Positions 35,592 through 45,940 of a stretch of DNA of 64,000 bases are shown piece by piece. The position numbers and the translations under genes were made by a program. Position 1 is the first letter of the stretch; each line of letters starts with the position of its first letter. Under the pieces are notes generated by a model. That model ran no database searches. It had not been told where the DNA came from and saw only the letters and a list, made by a program, of their open reading frames with translations. The stretch comes from Endothia cerciana (lineage: Eukaryota > Ascomycota > Sordariomycetes > Diaporthales > Cryphonectriaceae), in NCBI GenBank assembly GCA_026119935.1, contig JALRMH010000051.1, positions 1 through 64,000 on the forward strand. The letters run 5' to 3'.

Positions 35592-36114
35592 GGAGGACCT
35601 GTCTCAGCCCTGACATGAGAGTCCTGGATTACTTTGTTTGGCTGGGTTCTCCAAATTAGACGTGTCCAGCATGGCTCTTGTAATGTATATCACCGTAGAA
35701 CGTAGAAAGAGAATTACCAAAAACCAGCGAGTTCTGTGCTCATCGGGATTTTTCTTCTTTCACAAGGCCGGCTCAGGACTACGATAGGAACTGTCTACTC
35801 CAGCTGGTGGACCGCTCGTCCGGCTCTGGAGGAGATTCTGACGAGGAGGGAGGCGGCCATCGTCCAGACGTATACGGATGATAACGTGGTGGGCATAAGG
35901 GGCAGAGTGTGCAGGAGGAGATACCGCCAACAAAATAGGTTGTCCGAGGTGATGAGCCGTGATTATAATAGCCGCATGCGGAGTTCGTAGCAGGGGAGGA
36001 AATCTCAAAAGGCCTCAGCGCCGACCCTAGTCTATCCAGGGTGCATCTGGAGTCACCACCAAGAATACATATGTACTTCGTGCACCCGCGGCGCGATCGC
36101 GCCTTCACAACACA
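35592..36114. other. Convergent 3' intergenic
   Basis: A 523-bp gap between the SMP-30-like gene and the ABC transporter. No gene or notable repeat. Confidence 0.6.
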
Positions 36115-39100
36115 TCAGTCCTCGTCCAGGTCCCGCAGCTCCTCCAGCCTCACGCCGCCGGCGCCCTGCACGCTCTGCACGAGACCACCCCCCATGAACA
36201 CGAGCATGTCTCTCCCCTCGCGCATGCGGCCGGCCAGCATGCTTGGCCTGTGCGTCACCATGATGACCGTGTGGCCCCGGGACGAGAACTCGTCGTCGAT
36301 CACGTCGTACACGATGCCCTCGGTGACGGGGTCCAGCGAGGCCGTGGCCTCGTCAAACAGCAGCGGCGGCCTCGCCCCGGACCCCCCGCTGGCGCCCGGG
36401 CACAGGGTCCGCTTCTTGACGATGGCGCGCGCGAGGGCCAGGAGCTGGGCCTGGCCGGCTGACAGTACGGGCAGCGCGGACAGCTTCGTATCGAGGAGTT
36501 CATTCTGGTCCCGGTTCAGGCTCTGGCTCGACAGGTGGTCCCACAGCCGCACCTTTGATAGCGATGCAGCCAGGATCGCGTCCGGGGCTGTCCCGGTTTC
36601 GTCCAGGTTCAGCCTAAGTGAGGCGTGCGGCATCAAGAATGGGTCCTGCGGGATGGAGATGAAGCAGCGCTGCCTGACCAGTGACCGGGGCACCTTGGAT
36701 ATGTCGACTCCATCCACGTCGATGACGCCGTCATACTCGACGAGGTGTAAGAAGGCGAGCATCAGAGTGCTTTTCCCGCTAAAAGTCCGAGATAAATTAG
36801 TGAATGAGCGATGTAGACTAGTTGTATCATGGCGTGGTCCTTACCTGCCAGTGCGGCCACAGATGGCCACTTTGGATCCAGGCGCGATCTTCAGGGAGAC
36901 CTCGTCCAGAGCCTTGCGCGTGGCTCTAGGTGAACAAAAGTGAGCCATCACACTGCCGATGCTATAACCAACTGGTTTCACTCACTCATAAGACGCAGTG
37001 ACTCCCTGCAGCTGAATGCTGCCGGAGGAAGGCCAACCCGGACCAGGAATCACATCCTCACCCAGCCTGGCCTCAGCAGGTGTGTTCTCTTCCATGTCCT
37101 TCAGTCTCGCAATCCCTCCGAGTGAGATTTCGAGCGACGTGAATGACTCCACGAGACGGAGCAAGGTAGTGTTGGCCACGAGCACCACGTTCAGAGCGAC
37201 GCCGATGGACGCGCCGTCCATGCTCCCTTTGAGACTGATGGCGAGAGCCATGGTGGTAATCGCCATGCCCGCGATCGTTAAATCCAGGACAAGATTGAGC
37301 CACCGCTGGAGACACAGGATAGTGTGAAATGCACGCTGCGAGTCGTCCAAGACGTGGAGGTTGCGCTGCTCTGCCAGGCGCTGCCACCCGAAGGCTCGGA
37401 GAGTAGCGAGACCCTCGACCTGGGAAGTATCAGCATATGATAGTAGCGTGGGTTCACGAGAAGAGCGTTCAGTGTAGGGAGATTCACAGTCTCTAGAAAC
37501 GACGAGAATACCGCAGAGCGAGATTCGAGGTCGAGAAGTCGCAATTGCCGAGACGTCATCAGATAGACCCGCTGTACGATATACACGACCAGCAGGCAGG
37601 GCGGCAGGGCGAGCAGCATCAGCCTCTGAACAGTGAGAAGCAGAGCCATCTGAACGAGGAGCTTGAATATCTCTGTGAATCCGTTAGATGACTTTGAACA
37701 ACGAAGCAGTCCTCCCATCTAAGGGTCTAACTCACGAACGCTCAAAGCTTGAGCGGCGTTGGGCAGGTCATTGTCAACTAGCTGGATATCCTGGCTGAAT
37801 CTGAGCTGATTATCAGTACGGGAATCCTCGTAAGATATATCGTGAGATTTTCCCTACCGGTTCAAAATGATTCCGCTCTCAGTATGTGAAAAGTACGATA
37901 GCGGTGCTTTGATGACCGTTCCGAGCAGGAGTTCGTGGAGATTCAGACCCGACTTCACAGCCACAATCAAGATTGTTGACCTGAGTGCAAAAGTCAGAAT
38001 ATCATGATTCAGGGATGCTTCCCGGCGGAGTGCTGATATAGGACGAGCATACCACATGATACCATTTGTCGACACCCACGCCAACGAAGTTAATAATACA
38101 TATCCGAAGATATAGAAGGGGGACTTCGACGGAGGCGCCTCGGTCCACCATTTCAGCCAATAACTGGGAAAGGTAACAAAGAACGAGTATAATATCGTGC
38201 ATGCGATCATGAAGGAGAAGTTGATCGCGCCAGCATGACTTATATAAAACCCTAAGAGCCCGCCTCAGTTAGTAATCCACATGCCAGGATACAGGGAACC
38301 AATGTCCACGTAGAAGCCCCTCCCTCTGGACCCAAATGTTCTGGGTAGGAGGACCACTACTTGCCATACAGCGAGAGGTCCCCAGATTTCCTCTTGATGT
38401 CGAGAGCTATGTCGTGCGCGGCACGCTTTTGGCCCTGTAGCTTTGTGAGGCCCTGCGAAACACCTGCCGGCTCTGGTATCTCCGTTGGCTCGCCTGTTGC
38501 CTTTCGCGCCAGGGCGAAGTCGTATTTGACCTGGGGCTGCAGTTGTGTCCAAGGCCCCTGGGAGACGATCTTGGAACTCTCCATGAGGATCACATGATCA
38601 GCCAAGTTGAAGTATTGAGCTAATCAGAGCCGTCAGCCGAACATGTCGTGACGGGGAAGGTGCGGAACATGCAGAGTACGAATCGAATAACTTGACTGAC
38701 CGCTATTGCTTATCCAAAGAACCGTCGTGCCGTACCTCCTGAGAATGCCCTGTGGACCCAGGAGGTTCTTGATTACTTGCATCTCAGTCTTGCCGTCCAG
38801 TGCGCTGAACGGATCGTCCAGGATCACCACGCTGCACCGGGCATACACAAGTCTTGCGAGAGCCTTTGTACGTCGGCTCGTTAGTCTCCGTCCGGATCGC
38901 GCCACGAGGACTCGACGCAGTACAGAAATGGCCTGGGGCGCACTCACAAGACGCTGCTTCTGACCCCCAGAGAGACTTATGCCGCGGCTGCCGATGCCAG
39001 TACTGTCGCCGTCTGGCAGGGTCAGAATGTCATAGTCCAGACAGCAGGCACTGATGGCCTCTGCGTAGCGGATAGTGTCGACCTGGTCCACCGGCCCACA

Positions 39101-41436
39101 GACTGCTTGCTGTATGGTTCCGTCCGGGAGCCACGCAGACTGCGAGCAGAGCCCGATGTTGTGGGTGGAATTCTGGATCGTGCCCTCGGATAATGGCACC
39201 TCGCCTAGGATCGTCCGGGCCAGTACCGATTTGCCACTGCCTACGGGCCCGGAGCAGACTACCAACTGACCATACTGGATCTCGATATTGATGTCCTGAA
39301 GGATCGGGCTCTCTCCTTGCCGGATCCCGACTGTAGCACCTCGAAGTCTCAACGCCGGCGCCGTACCACTAGACGACCCAGTGTTCTCCTCGAGGCCTGT
39401 TCGTGGGTCGTGCCTGGTCGACCCGATGAGGTAGTTCTGGATGCGTTCGAAGCTCGCAAGGCAAGCAGTGGCGCGCGGGACAATGGTCATCACCATGTTG
39501 GCCGGATGTGTCACCATAGATAGGATTGCGATAGTCGTGAATGCTGTCTCGGCATCCAGCGCGCTCGTATAGTGGACCTTCGCGAGCAGGGCATAGAGGA
39601 TCATGGTGACGGCTGGGGTAAAAATCCCCAAAGCATTTGCTGCAATTTAATATGTGAGCACTCAAATACCTCGTGTTAAAGCACGGAACGCTCCTCACAC
39701 TCCAGGATATCACTCACCGCTTGCGTTGTACAAGACCATCATCCACCTGATCCTCTTCGCCTGATCCATCTCAAATAGCCTCGAGTTCCGGACCAGGCCG
39801 GCCACGGCTTCAGAGACGCCGAGTATCTTGATAGATTTCATAAAAGACAGCATCGTTGCCGTGGTAGCGATGCGGTCCTGGGTGGCTGCGGTCCAGTTCT
39901 TCTGGCGCGACTTGAGATTCTGAGCGACGTATTTGCTCACACGCGAGCAGACTGTTCTGGTGTCAGACAAGTATCGAGAGGATCCGGCTGGCATGGCCTT
40001 ACAGAAGATCAGGACTAGAGGCACGATCCAGAGCCAGCTGACCTCGCGGTACAGCATCGCGATGCCCACCAGAACCTCCAACACGTGGCCCCATAGCTCG
40101 TGAAACATCTCGGGGGTGCCGCCGAGGCTGTCCACATCCGTACTCATGAGCGTCACAGCTCTGCCGGTATCGTAAGCGTCGCTGGAGGCGTTCAGCAGCG
40201 TCGCGTAGATGAGGCTGACCAGGGCGCCCCGCGTCATCACCTTGAGCCTTGCCAGGGCACGCTGGTACATGGCGGTAGAGAACTTGAAGCGGTGTTGTAG
40301 TCAGTAAGAAAGTGATGCTACAGACAGGCTAGGATTATTGTGCTCACTGCTAAGCCAGTGTAGACACAGACTGCCCCCACCAAGATCCAGTATCCCTTGA
40401 CTCTGCCATCTGCCCCGTCGTCGTACGACTGAGATACGAAACGTATCGTCTGCTGGATCAAAATTGGCTGAGCATATCGGAAGGCGACGAGCAAGAGACG
40501 GGGCACGATAGCCGCCCTAAACGGCCGCCCGAGGCACCGCACAAGGACCAATGGCAGTGTTGTGTTCCGCTCCGACCTCCCTAATGCGGCGTCAGCCAAA
40601 GTGTCAGGACCTCTTGCCAGATGTCCCCGTGGATAACGGGTCTCATCAGATGACATACTTCGCTGACCCCATGCGCGCAACATCGCCTGTCGAAGTCCCT
40701 CGGAAGAGAACTCCTGCCCGATCCGGGGGATGTCCTCGTTTGCCAAGATGTGCCTGGATCCTCGTGCGAGAATAGGGTTGACCCACCAGAACAGGAGGCG
40801 TCGGGCGAGGCCCGCCGTATCTTCTGGAGATAGGTGCTTGTATCTTGCATGTAGACTTGCCTCTTTGCTGTGGCCCTCCAGAATGAGCAATGCGAGTTTC
40901 ACCATAACTTGGAGCCAAAACAGCACGGCGGACAATCTGTGCGCCGAAGGGTCCCGGAGGCGCGAGCCCGGAAAGAGAATCCACAGAACGTCACAACCGG
41001 TACTGGCAAGCAGGTAGATCAGAGCTAAGCCCGAAGGCTCAGTAGACCTTGAGTGAGCCGCGGAGGTGAGGCAGAATAGTGCGGCGGCGGCAACGAACGA
41101 GGACCATAGGGCGGCCGGACGGGCCCCTTCCTCGGCCGCCGCCTGCACGGCCCGGATGACATCGACCAAGATGACGACCGGCAGCAGAGTCGTGAGGGCC
41201 TAGGTCAGGGCCGCCTGTGTGTGAGCCCCGCTGAGCTTCTCTGTATGCCCGGTGCCGCATCTTGGACTTACGAGCTTGGCGCGCCCGTGCCAGCTGGGAT
41301 GGACCTTGGGCCGGGATCTGTACAACTTGTACAGCTGTGAGGGAAGAGCGGCGAGGAATACTAACGAGATCGCGACCGAAGCGTATGAGAACCCGGATGC
41401 CGCTGAGACTGCGACCTCTTCTGGCCAGACAGCCAT
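36115..41436 (-). CDS. ABC-C (MRP-type) multidrug transporter, 14 exons
   Basis: Complement(36115..36778, 36845..36925, 36986..37419, 37488..37672, 37736..37800, 37858..37980, 38053..38251, 38365..38619, 38701..38863, 38948..39639, 39718..40282, 40348..40580, 40659..41199, 41272..41436) gives 1454 aa with every phase consistent. Layout: TMD0 segments, TMD1, NBD1 (Walker A GPVGSGKS about 632, signature LSGGQKQRL 724-732, Walker B VVILDDPFS about 748), TMD2, NBD2 (Walker A GRTGSGKST across the last intron, signature LSAGQAQ about 1338, Walker B LLFDEA about 1369). Family members export drugs, conjugates or secondary metabolites at the plasma or vacuolar membrane. The first Met at 41436 leaves little before the first membrane segment, so a further 5' exon is possible. 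One intron (38252-38364) uses a GC donor (TATG|GCAAGT); the other 12 are GT-AG. Confidence 0.92.
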
Positions 41437-42427
41437 GGCGATGGGCAGGCTCGGGACGCCGACAGAAGTCACGACGGAGCAGGGCCGTCCTCGCCCTCAA
41501 ATCAAGACGAGGATATTCTCGCAGCAGTTCGTGAAAGGACAAGAGGACTTGTCGTCAGATCGCGCTTCCCAAGGGAGGTAGGTACCACGTGCGCTGGCGC
41601 GCAAATACGGTAATCACGCTGCGGGAAAACACACGAGGTGGCCTGCATGCAGCGACCCCAGCGCTTACAGTGGCCCTGGGGGTTGCGGCTCAGCCAGAAC
41701 GGCCTTCCCCTGCAGGCATATACTGTAGCAATGGCGATCAGGGGCCTCCCGGAATTAGAATCCTAGCGTGGGCAGGCTCTCGAGAAGGCATGATTACTCA
41801 CCGACAACACATGAGTCCAGCAGGCTGCTTCGAGATTCTCGGCAGGAGATACCAATACTCGTTACAGGATGCATACGGATGCTCTCGGTCGACTCGAGTG
41901 GCGCGCTCCCCGGGAGCAGGATTGATGAACAACATGCAGCCGATCCAGCTCCGCGTCCGTGTAAGTCAAAGTCGCTGTGGTATCAGTTCTCAGCAGTGTT
42001 GAGGCCCGAGGGCACGCAGGTTGACCAGGTGCGAGAAAGAACCGTACATCCCTTTTTTTTGTATTACATGAGCAATCAGTAGCGATGGGATAGACCGAGG
42101 CTCCTAGATCTTCGCCGCCTATAGGAATGATAATATTATAAATGTTTGTAAAAGGGGGTATATATATATGAAAACGTGATCCTCGCAATATCATTAACTT
42201 CCTCATAATTCTCCGTCGTTGGTTCCGTCCTCGCCTGGTCTACCACATCAAGTAGATCGCAGGCTCACGAAACGCAAATGTGGACGCCATATGTCCAGAT
42301 GCGCCAACTCCAACCGGCAGAAGACGGCTGCGTCACGGCGCCCCCCCCCCCCCCCAACACCCGCCCCTCTCTTATCTTATCATTTCCTGGTCGCTCCTTT
42401 TCGTTCGGGCAGGGGTGTCCACCATCC
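41437..42427. other. Intergenic upstream of the ABC-C gene
   Basis: Promoter region of the ABC-C transporter and 3' flank of the siderophore transporter. Contains a TATATATA stretch (about 42159-42168) and a C13 tract (about 42342-42354). No gene seen. Confidence 0.6.
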
Positions 42428-44251
42428 TCAGATCAGAACGCCCTTGTTCTGCTTGCGGTCGACGCTGTAGTCCTTCCAGACCGCGATGGCAGGGATGGCG
42501 AGGACCAGCACGGCGGTGGAGGCTATGCAGGCCTGCTTCTCGTAGTATCCCCAGGCCTCGTTGATGGCGTTGCGGACGTCAGAGCCGACGGGGTACTCCT
42601 TCTGCAGCGTGTACCCGCCGTTCCAGATGATGGTGGCGTTGGCCTTGTACTCGTCGGGGAGGTAGCTCGCCAGCGACCGCGGGTAGGTCCCGTCGTAGAT
42701 GGCACCGGTGACGGCGGAGCCGATGGCCCCGCCGATGCTGGAGGCCAGACTGATCAGGGACAGCATCATGGGCACGCCGTCGCGGTCCGCAGCCGCCATG
42801 ACGGCCATGTCCTCGCTGATGACGAGGGTGCCGCCGGCGAACGCGATGAAGATCTGACACATGACCAGGTAGCCGATGCCCTGGTCAGCACTGCGGAAGT
42901 GGATCATGAGGCCGGCGCCGAGGAACATGAGAGGCAGACCGAAGAACAGGGCCGTGTACTTGAAGTGCTTGGTGTAGCGCACCCAGGTACCGAACAGGAC
43001 ACCCCAGAATGTCGAGCCAACGTTGTAGATCTGCCCCATGTAGCCGGCCATGGACACGTCCAGATTGTAGACCACCATGGCGAAGTTCTGGTAGTACAGG
43101 TCCCAGCAGTAGAAGGAGAAGTACAGGATGGCAGATAGGCAGCACGCACCGGTCACGGTGCGGCTCCTGAAGAGCTGCCATCGAACAAAGTGCGTCTTGG
43201 CATAGAACCGTTCCCAGATGTAGAAGACAGGGAACAACAGGATGCCGATGACGACCATTGCAATGAACTTTGCGGACCTGTAGCTGGCCAGGCTGTAGCT
43301 CGCCAGGTTGAACGGCAGCAGGAACAGGAGGAACGCGGCCATGAGGACTGCGCACCCGACAATGTCGAACTCGTGAAAGTAGTGGATAAAGGACTGGACC
43401 GCCGTGCGACCACTGGGCTCACGCCTGTAGAGGCCCATCCTCTCAGCCTTGAGCGTGTAGAACCTGAAGACGGCGGCAAGCGGCGTGAAGACGGAGAACA
43501 TGATGATGCAGAAGGAGCCGTAGCCCCAGCGCCAGGTGGAGTGGTCGAGGTAGCTCTGGGCGGCCAGGGGCGCGGTGAATGCGGTACAGATGAAGGGGGT
43601 GCCGACAAAGGCGAAGGCGAAGGCCCGGTTCCGAAGACCGGAGGTATCGGCGACGAAGACATCCATGATGAGGTAGAGTGCATCGTAACCAATCCAGTAC
43701 AGGACGTATCCGGCGGCGTATGAGCTCGGGCCGTCGCAGGAGGCAAGGATGATCATGCCAAGCTCATAGACGCCGACGAAGAACATGAACGCCTCAGCAC
43801 GCCCCCAGAGGTTGAGCAGCTTCGCGATCGGCAGCTTGATGATGCCCCCGATGATGGAGGCCACGACGGCGGCGGTGGTGAGCTGAGGCGACAGCTCGAA
43901 GTCGGCGTAGGCCTTGTAGTTGAAGTTGGTGGTCATCCCCTGCTGGAGCGCCAGCATGAAGAAGCAGAGCCAGATCCAGGCGTAGGTGCAGTACACAGCC
44001 CATTTCGGCCAGACGATGGCGGCGGCCTCGGCCTTCTGCACACCGATGGAGGCATCGGGGGTGATCTGGTCGGGATGGGCCTGGACCTCCTTCTCGTCCA
44101 GCTGTTCCAGGCTGACCCTTGAGGAGTCGGTTCCGGAGGTGGGCTGTTCGACATCGCTCCTGACCTGGGGCGAGGCCTTGTCGTCCTGAGACTCGGTCCC
44201 CTGGAAGGCCTCCGGCTCCTGAGGAGGCTTGTGTCGGTTCAAGAAACCCAT
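42428..44251 (-). CDS. Siderophore-iron transporter, MFS SIT family (MirB/Sit1-like)
   Basis: Intronless, 607 aa. Residues 1-80 are a hydrophilic cytoplasmic leader rich in Glu, Asp and Ser; after it come about 14 membrane segments, the number typical of the DHA-like SIT family rather than 12. Landmarks include the first segment WAVYCTYAWIWLCFF, QQGMTTNFNYKAYADF, the helix 4-5 region YVLYWIGYDALYLIMDVFVADTSGLRNRAF, and a C-terminal extracellular loop with YPRSLASYLPDE followed by the last helix. These match fungal ferri-siderophore:H+ symporters such as MirB. Role: uptake of iron-loaded siderophores at the plasma membrane. The upstream region carries two exact ATCTGATAA repressor sites, which supports both the assignment and iron repression. 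The precise siderophore cannot be read from sequence. Confidence 0.95.
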   Translation of the reverse strand: MGFLNRHKPPQEPEAFQGTESQDDKASPQVRSDVEQPTSGTDSSRVSLEQLDEKEVQAHPDQITPDASIGVQKAEAAAIVWPKWAVYCTYAWIWLCFFMLALQQGMTTNFNYKAYADFELSPQLTTAAVVASIIGGIIKLPIAKLLNLWGRAEAFMFFVGVYELGMIILASCDGPSSYAAGYVLYWIGYDALYLIMDVFVADTSGLRNRAFAFAFVGTPFICTAFTAPLAAQSYLDHSTWRWGYGSFCIIMFSVFTPLAAVFRFYTLKAERMGLYRREPSGRTAVQSFIHYFHEFDIVGCAVLMAAFLLFLLPFNLASYSLASYRSAKFIAMVVIGILLFPVFYIWERFYAKTHFVRWQLFRSRTVTGACCLSAILYFSFYCWDLYYQNFAMVVYNLDVSMAGYMGQIYNVGSTFWGVLFGTWVRYTKHFKYTALFFGLPLMFLGAGLMIHFRSADQGIGYLVMCQIFIAFAGGTLVISEDMAVMAAADRDGVPMMLSLISLASSIGGAIGSAVTGAIYDGTYPRSLASYLPDEYKANATIIWNGGYTLQKEYPVGSDVRNAINEAWGYYEKQACIASTAVLVLAIPAIAVWKDYSVDRKQNKGVLI

Positions 44252-44823
44252 CTTTGCGGTTTGTCTGTTCTGCCTGGACTGGGTTAGTGGAACTCAACTT
44301 AACAGCTGTGAGGACGGCCGTGCCATCATCGATCGCTGCCCTTGAAAGCATTGGAGGGGGGGGGGGGGGCTGGGCATACCTATACCCGCCTCACTGATCG
44401 CAGCCTCACTGCTTGACAGCCGCCGGTTGAAGGAGAGCTGGGGAGGGGAACAGGACAAGATTGAGCACAACAGCGAGGACAGGGCGAAGATCCCAAGAGC
44501 ACCCTCACACACACATGCTGGGCGGCGCGCCTTAAAGGGGACCGATGAGAGCTCAGGCTGCAGGGACAGCTGTTTCCCGACCAGGGAAGACGCCTGGATT
44601 TCCGCCGGCGTCGTCCGTCACCTTCGACGCCCGCCTACCACAGCGGAGAACCTGCAGCGGCCAGCAGGGACCCAAGACCTGTAATCCCGGTTTAGCTTCC
44701 GAGTATGGACGGGATGGTAGCACCCGCCTGCACCGAGAGGCCTGCAGAACGGGTGCCTGTAACGTTCCCCACTGGGCCCCCTGTAAAAGTCTCTGGGCTC
44801 TGGGCTCTGATGGGCCCGTCAGC

Positions 44824-44844
44824 GTGTGTGTGTGTGTGTGTGTG
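44824..44844. repeat. (GT)n microsatellite
   Basis: Ten GT units in the siderophore transporter promoter region, between the start codon and the GATA sites. Confidence 0.9.
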
Positions 44845-44960
44845 CCTGGCATCTGGGGTGGTAGTTGTAGAGGCCCTCCCACGCCTCCTCCCCCCGGTCA
44901 GTGCTGGCCAAGTGCTGCCTGCTGCCCAAGGACGGGCGACCCGCGGTCTGCGCTAACGAT

Positions 44961-44969
44961 TTATCAGAT
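44961..44969 (-). promoter_or_regulatory. SreA/SRE-type iron GATA site, distal copy A
   Basis: The plus strand reads TTATCAGAT, so the minus strand (the transporter strand) reads ATCTGATAA, an exact match to the extended ATCWGATAA motif bound by fungal iron-responsive GATA repressors. It lies about 710 bp upstream of the siderophore transporter start codon. Confidence 0.7.
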
Positions 44970-45013
44970 CATGAGGGCGCCGCTGACTGGCTGGACCCCG
45001 CCCAGCTAGCAGG

Positions 45014-45022
45014 ATCTGATAA
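45014..45022 (+). promoter_or_regulatory. SreA/SRE-type iron GATA site, distal copy B
   Basis: Exact ATCTGATAA on the plus strand, 53 bp from copy A and in the opposite orientation. Paired GATA sites are the usual arrangement in promoters of siderophore genes. Confidence 0.7.
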
Positions 45023-45940
45023 GCCTGCTGTGTGCATCGAAGCTCGGCTTGATGTGCCGCGGGCCTCGCCTTCTGTACGGTAGTAAATGCTCCGGGGGGT
45101 TGGCCACGACGAGACATTGCAGTCTGGCCCGTCGAGACGGATGTGTCGTGTGCATCGCCAGCAATCGCCGATGACGACGACCCTATGGCCGTCGGCCGGA
45201 TCTAGGTATTGCGCGGCCCTCGTGATGGCCGTTTTCGGACCCACGGTCTAATTCTCACCATGATAGCGTATGCTAGAATTTTTTACCCTATCGAGACCCA
45301 ATTGTCTCTGGAAACGGCGAGGGTACGGTGTGGGTTCAAAGCCCGATCTCTATGTATTACGAGCCCATTGGGTATGCATCTGCTAATGAGTCGGCCCGGG
45401 AGCGCGGGAGGGGCAACGACTTGTCTCTTTTCATTCCTCCGGTGGAGGACCACGCCGGCCAAGGGGTCCATGGATCAGGTCCACAGACCAGAATCCCGTA
45501 GGAATGGAAAGTTGTGCGTCGAGTGGATCAAGATATTTCGGGTCCTCTTTGCAGGAACAAGCCAGGGGCACACAGAAGCCCCTCCTCACCTTGGGATACG
45601 GCCTCGTGAATCTCGAGGCTGCTAGGAACCGGCACCAAATAAGTTGATTAGCCCCAGGGCTCCCAACTACTCTCTGTGTGGCCTGGAATTTCCACTCTTC
45701 AGGAATGCCTCATTGCTCCACCGGTTTTCGTGCCTGGCTCACGATAGGGCTCCGGAGATATAGTAGCTTGCGTGGTGTAAGAGAAAAATCGTGTTCCCCA
45801 CCATCCGAGAACCGTGTGCCTCAATTGGAAAAGTCGGTTTCTTGGTGGGTACTTGTGTACATATGCCGCCAAGACCTCAACGTTCACAATGCCAGAACGA
45901 GAAGCAGCAAGCACCAGTCGGATCTTCCGGTTTTCGCATC

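Larger units (their letters stand above)
44252..45940. other. Upstream region of the siderophore transporter
   Basis: About 1.7 kb with no supported gene. It contains a G12 tract about 100 bp before the transporter ATG, a GT microsatellite (44824-44844), and the pair of iron-type GATA motifs listed separately. Confidence 0.6.

Noticed and set aside
34545..44251. Complete secondary-metabolite gene cluster
   Set aside because: No PKS, NRPS, terpene synthase or other core enzyme occurs in the window.
45262..45350. tRNA-like GGTTCAAAGCC box
   Set aside because: No matching A-box or acceptor and anticodon stems could be paired around it.
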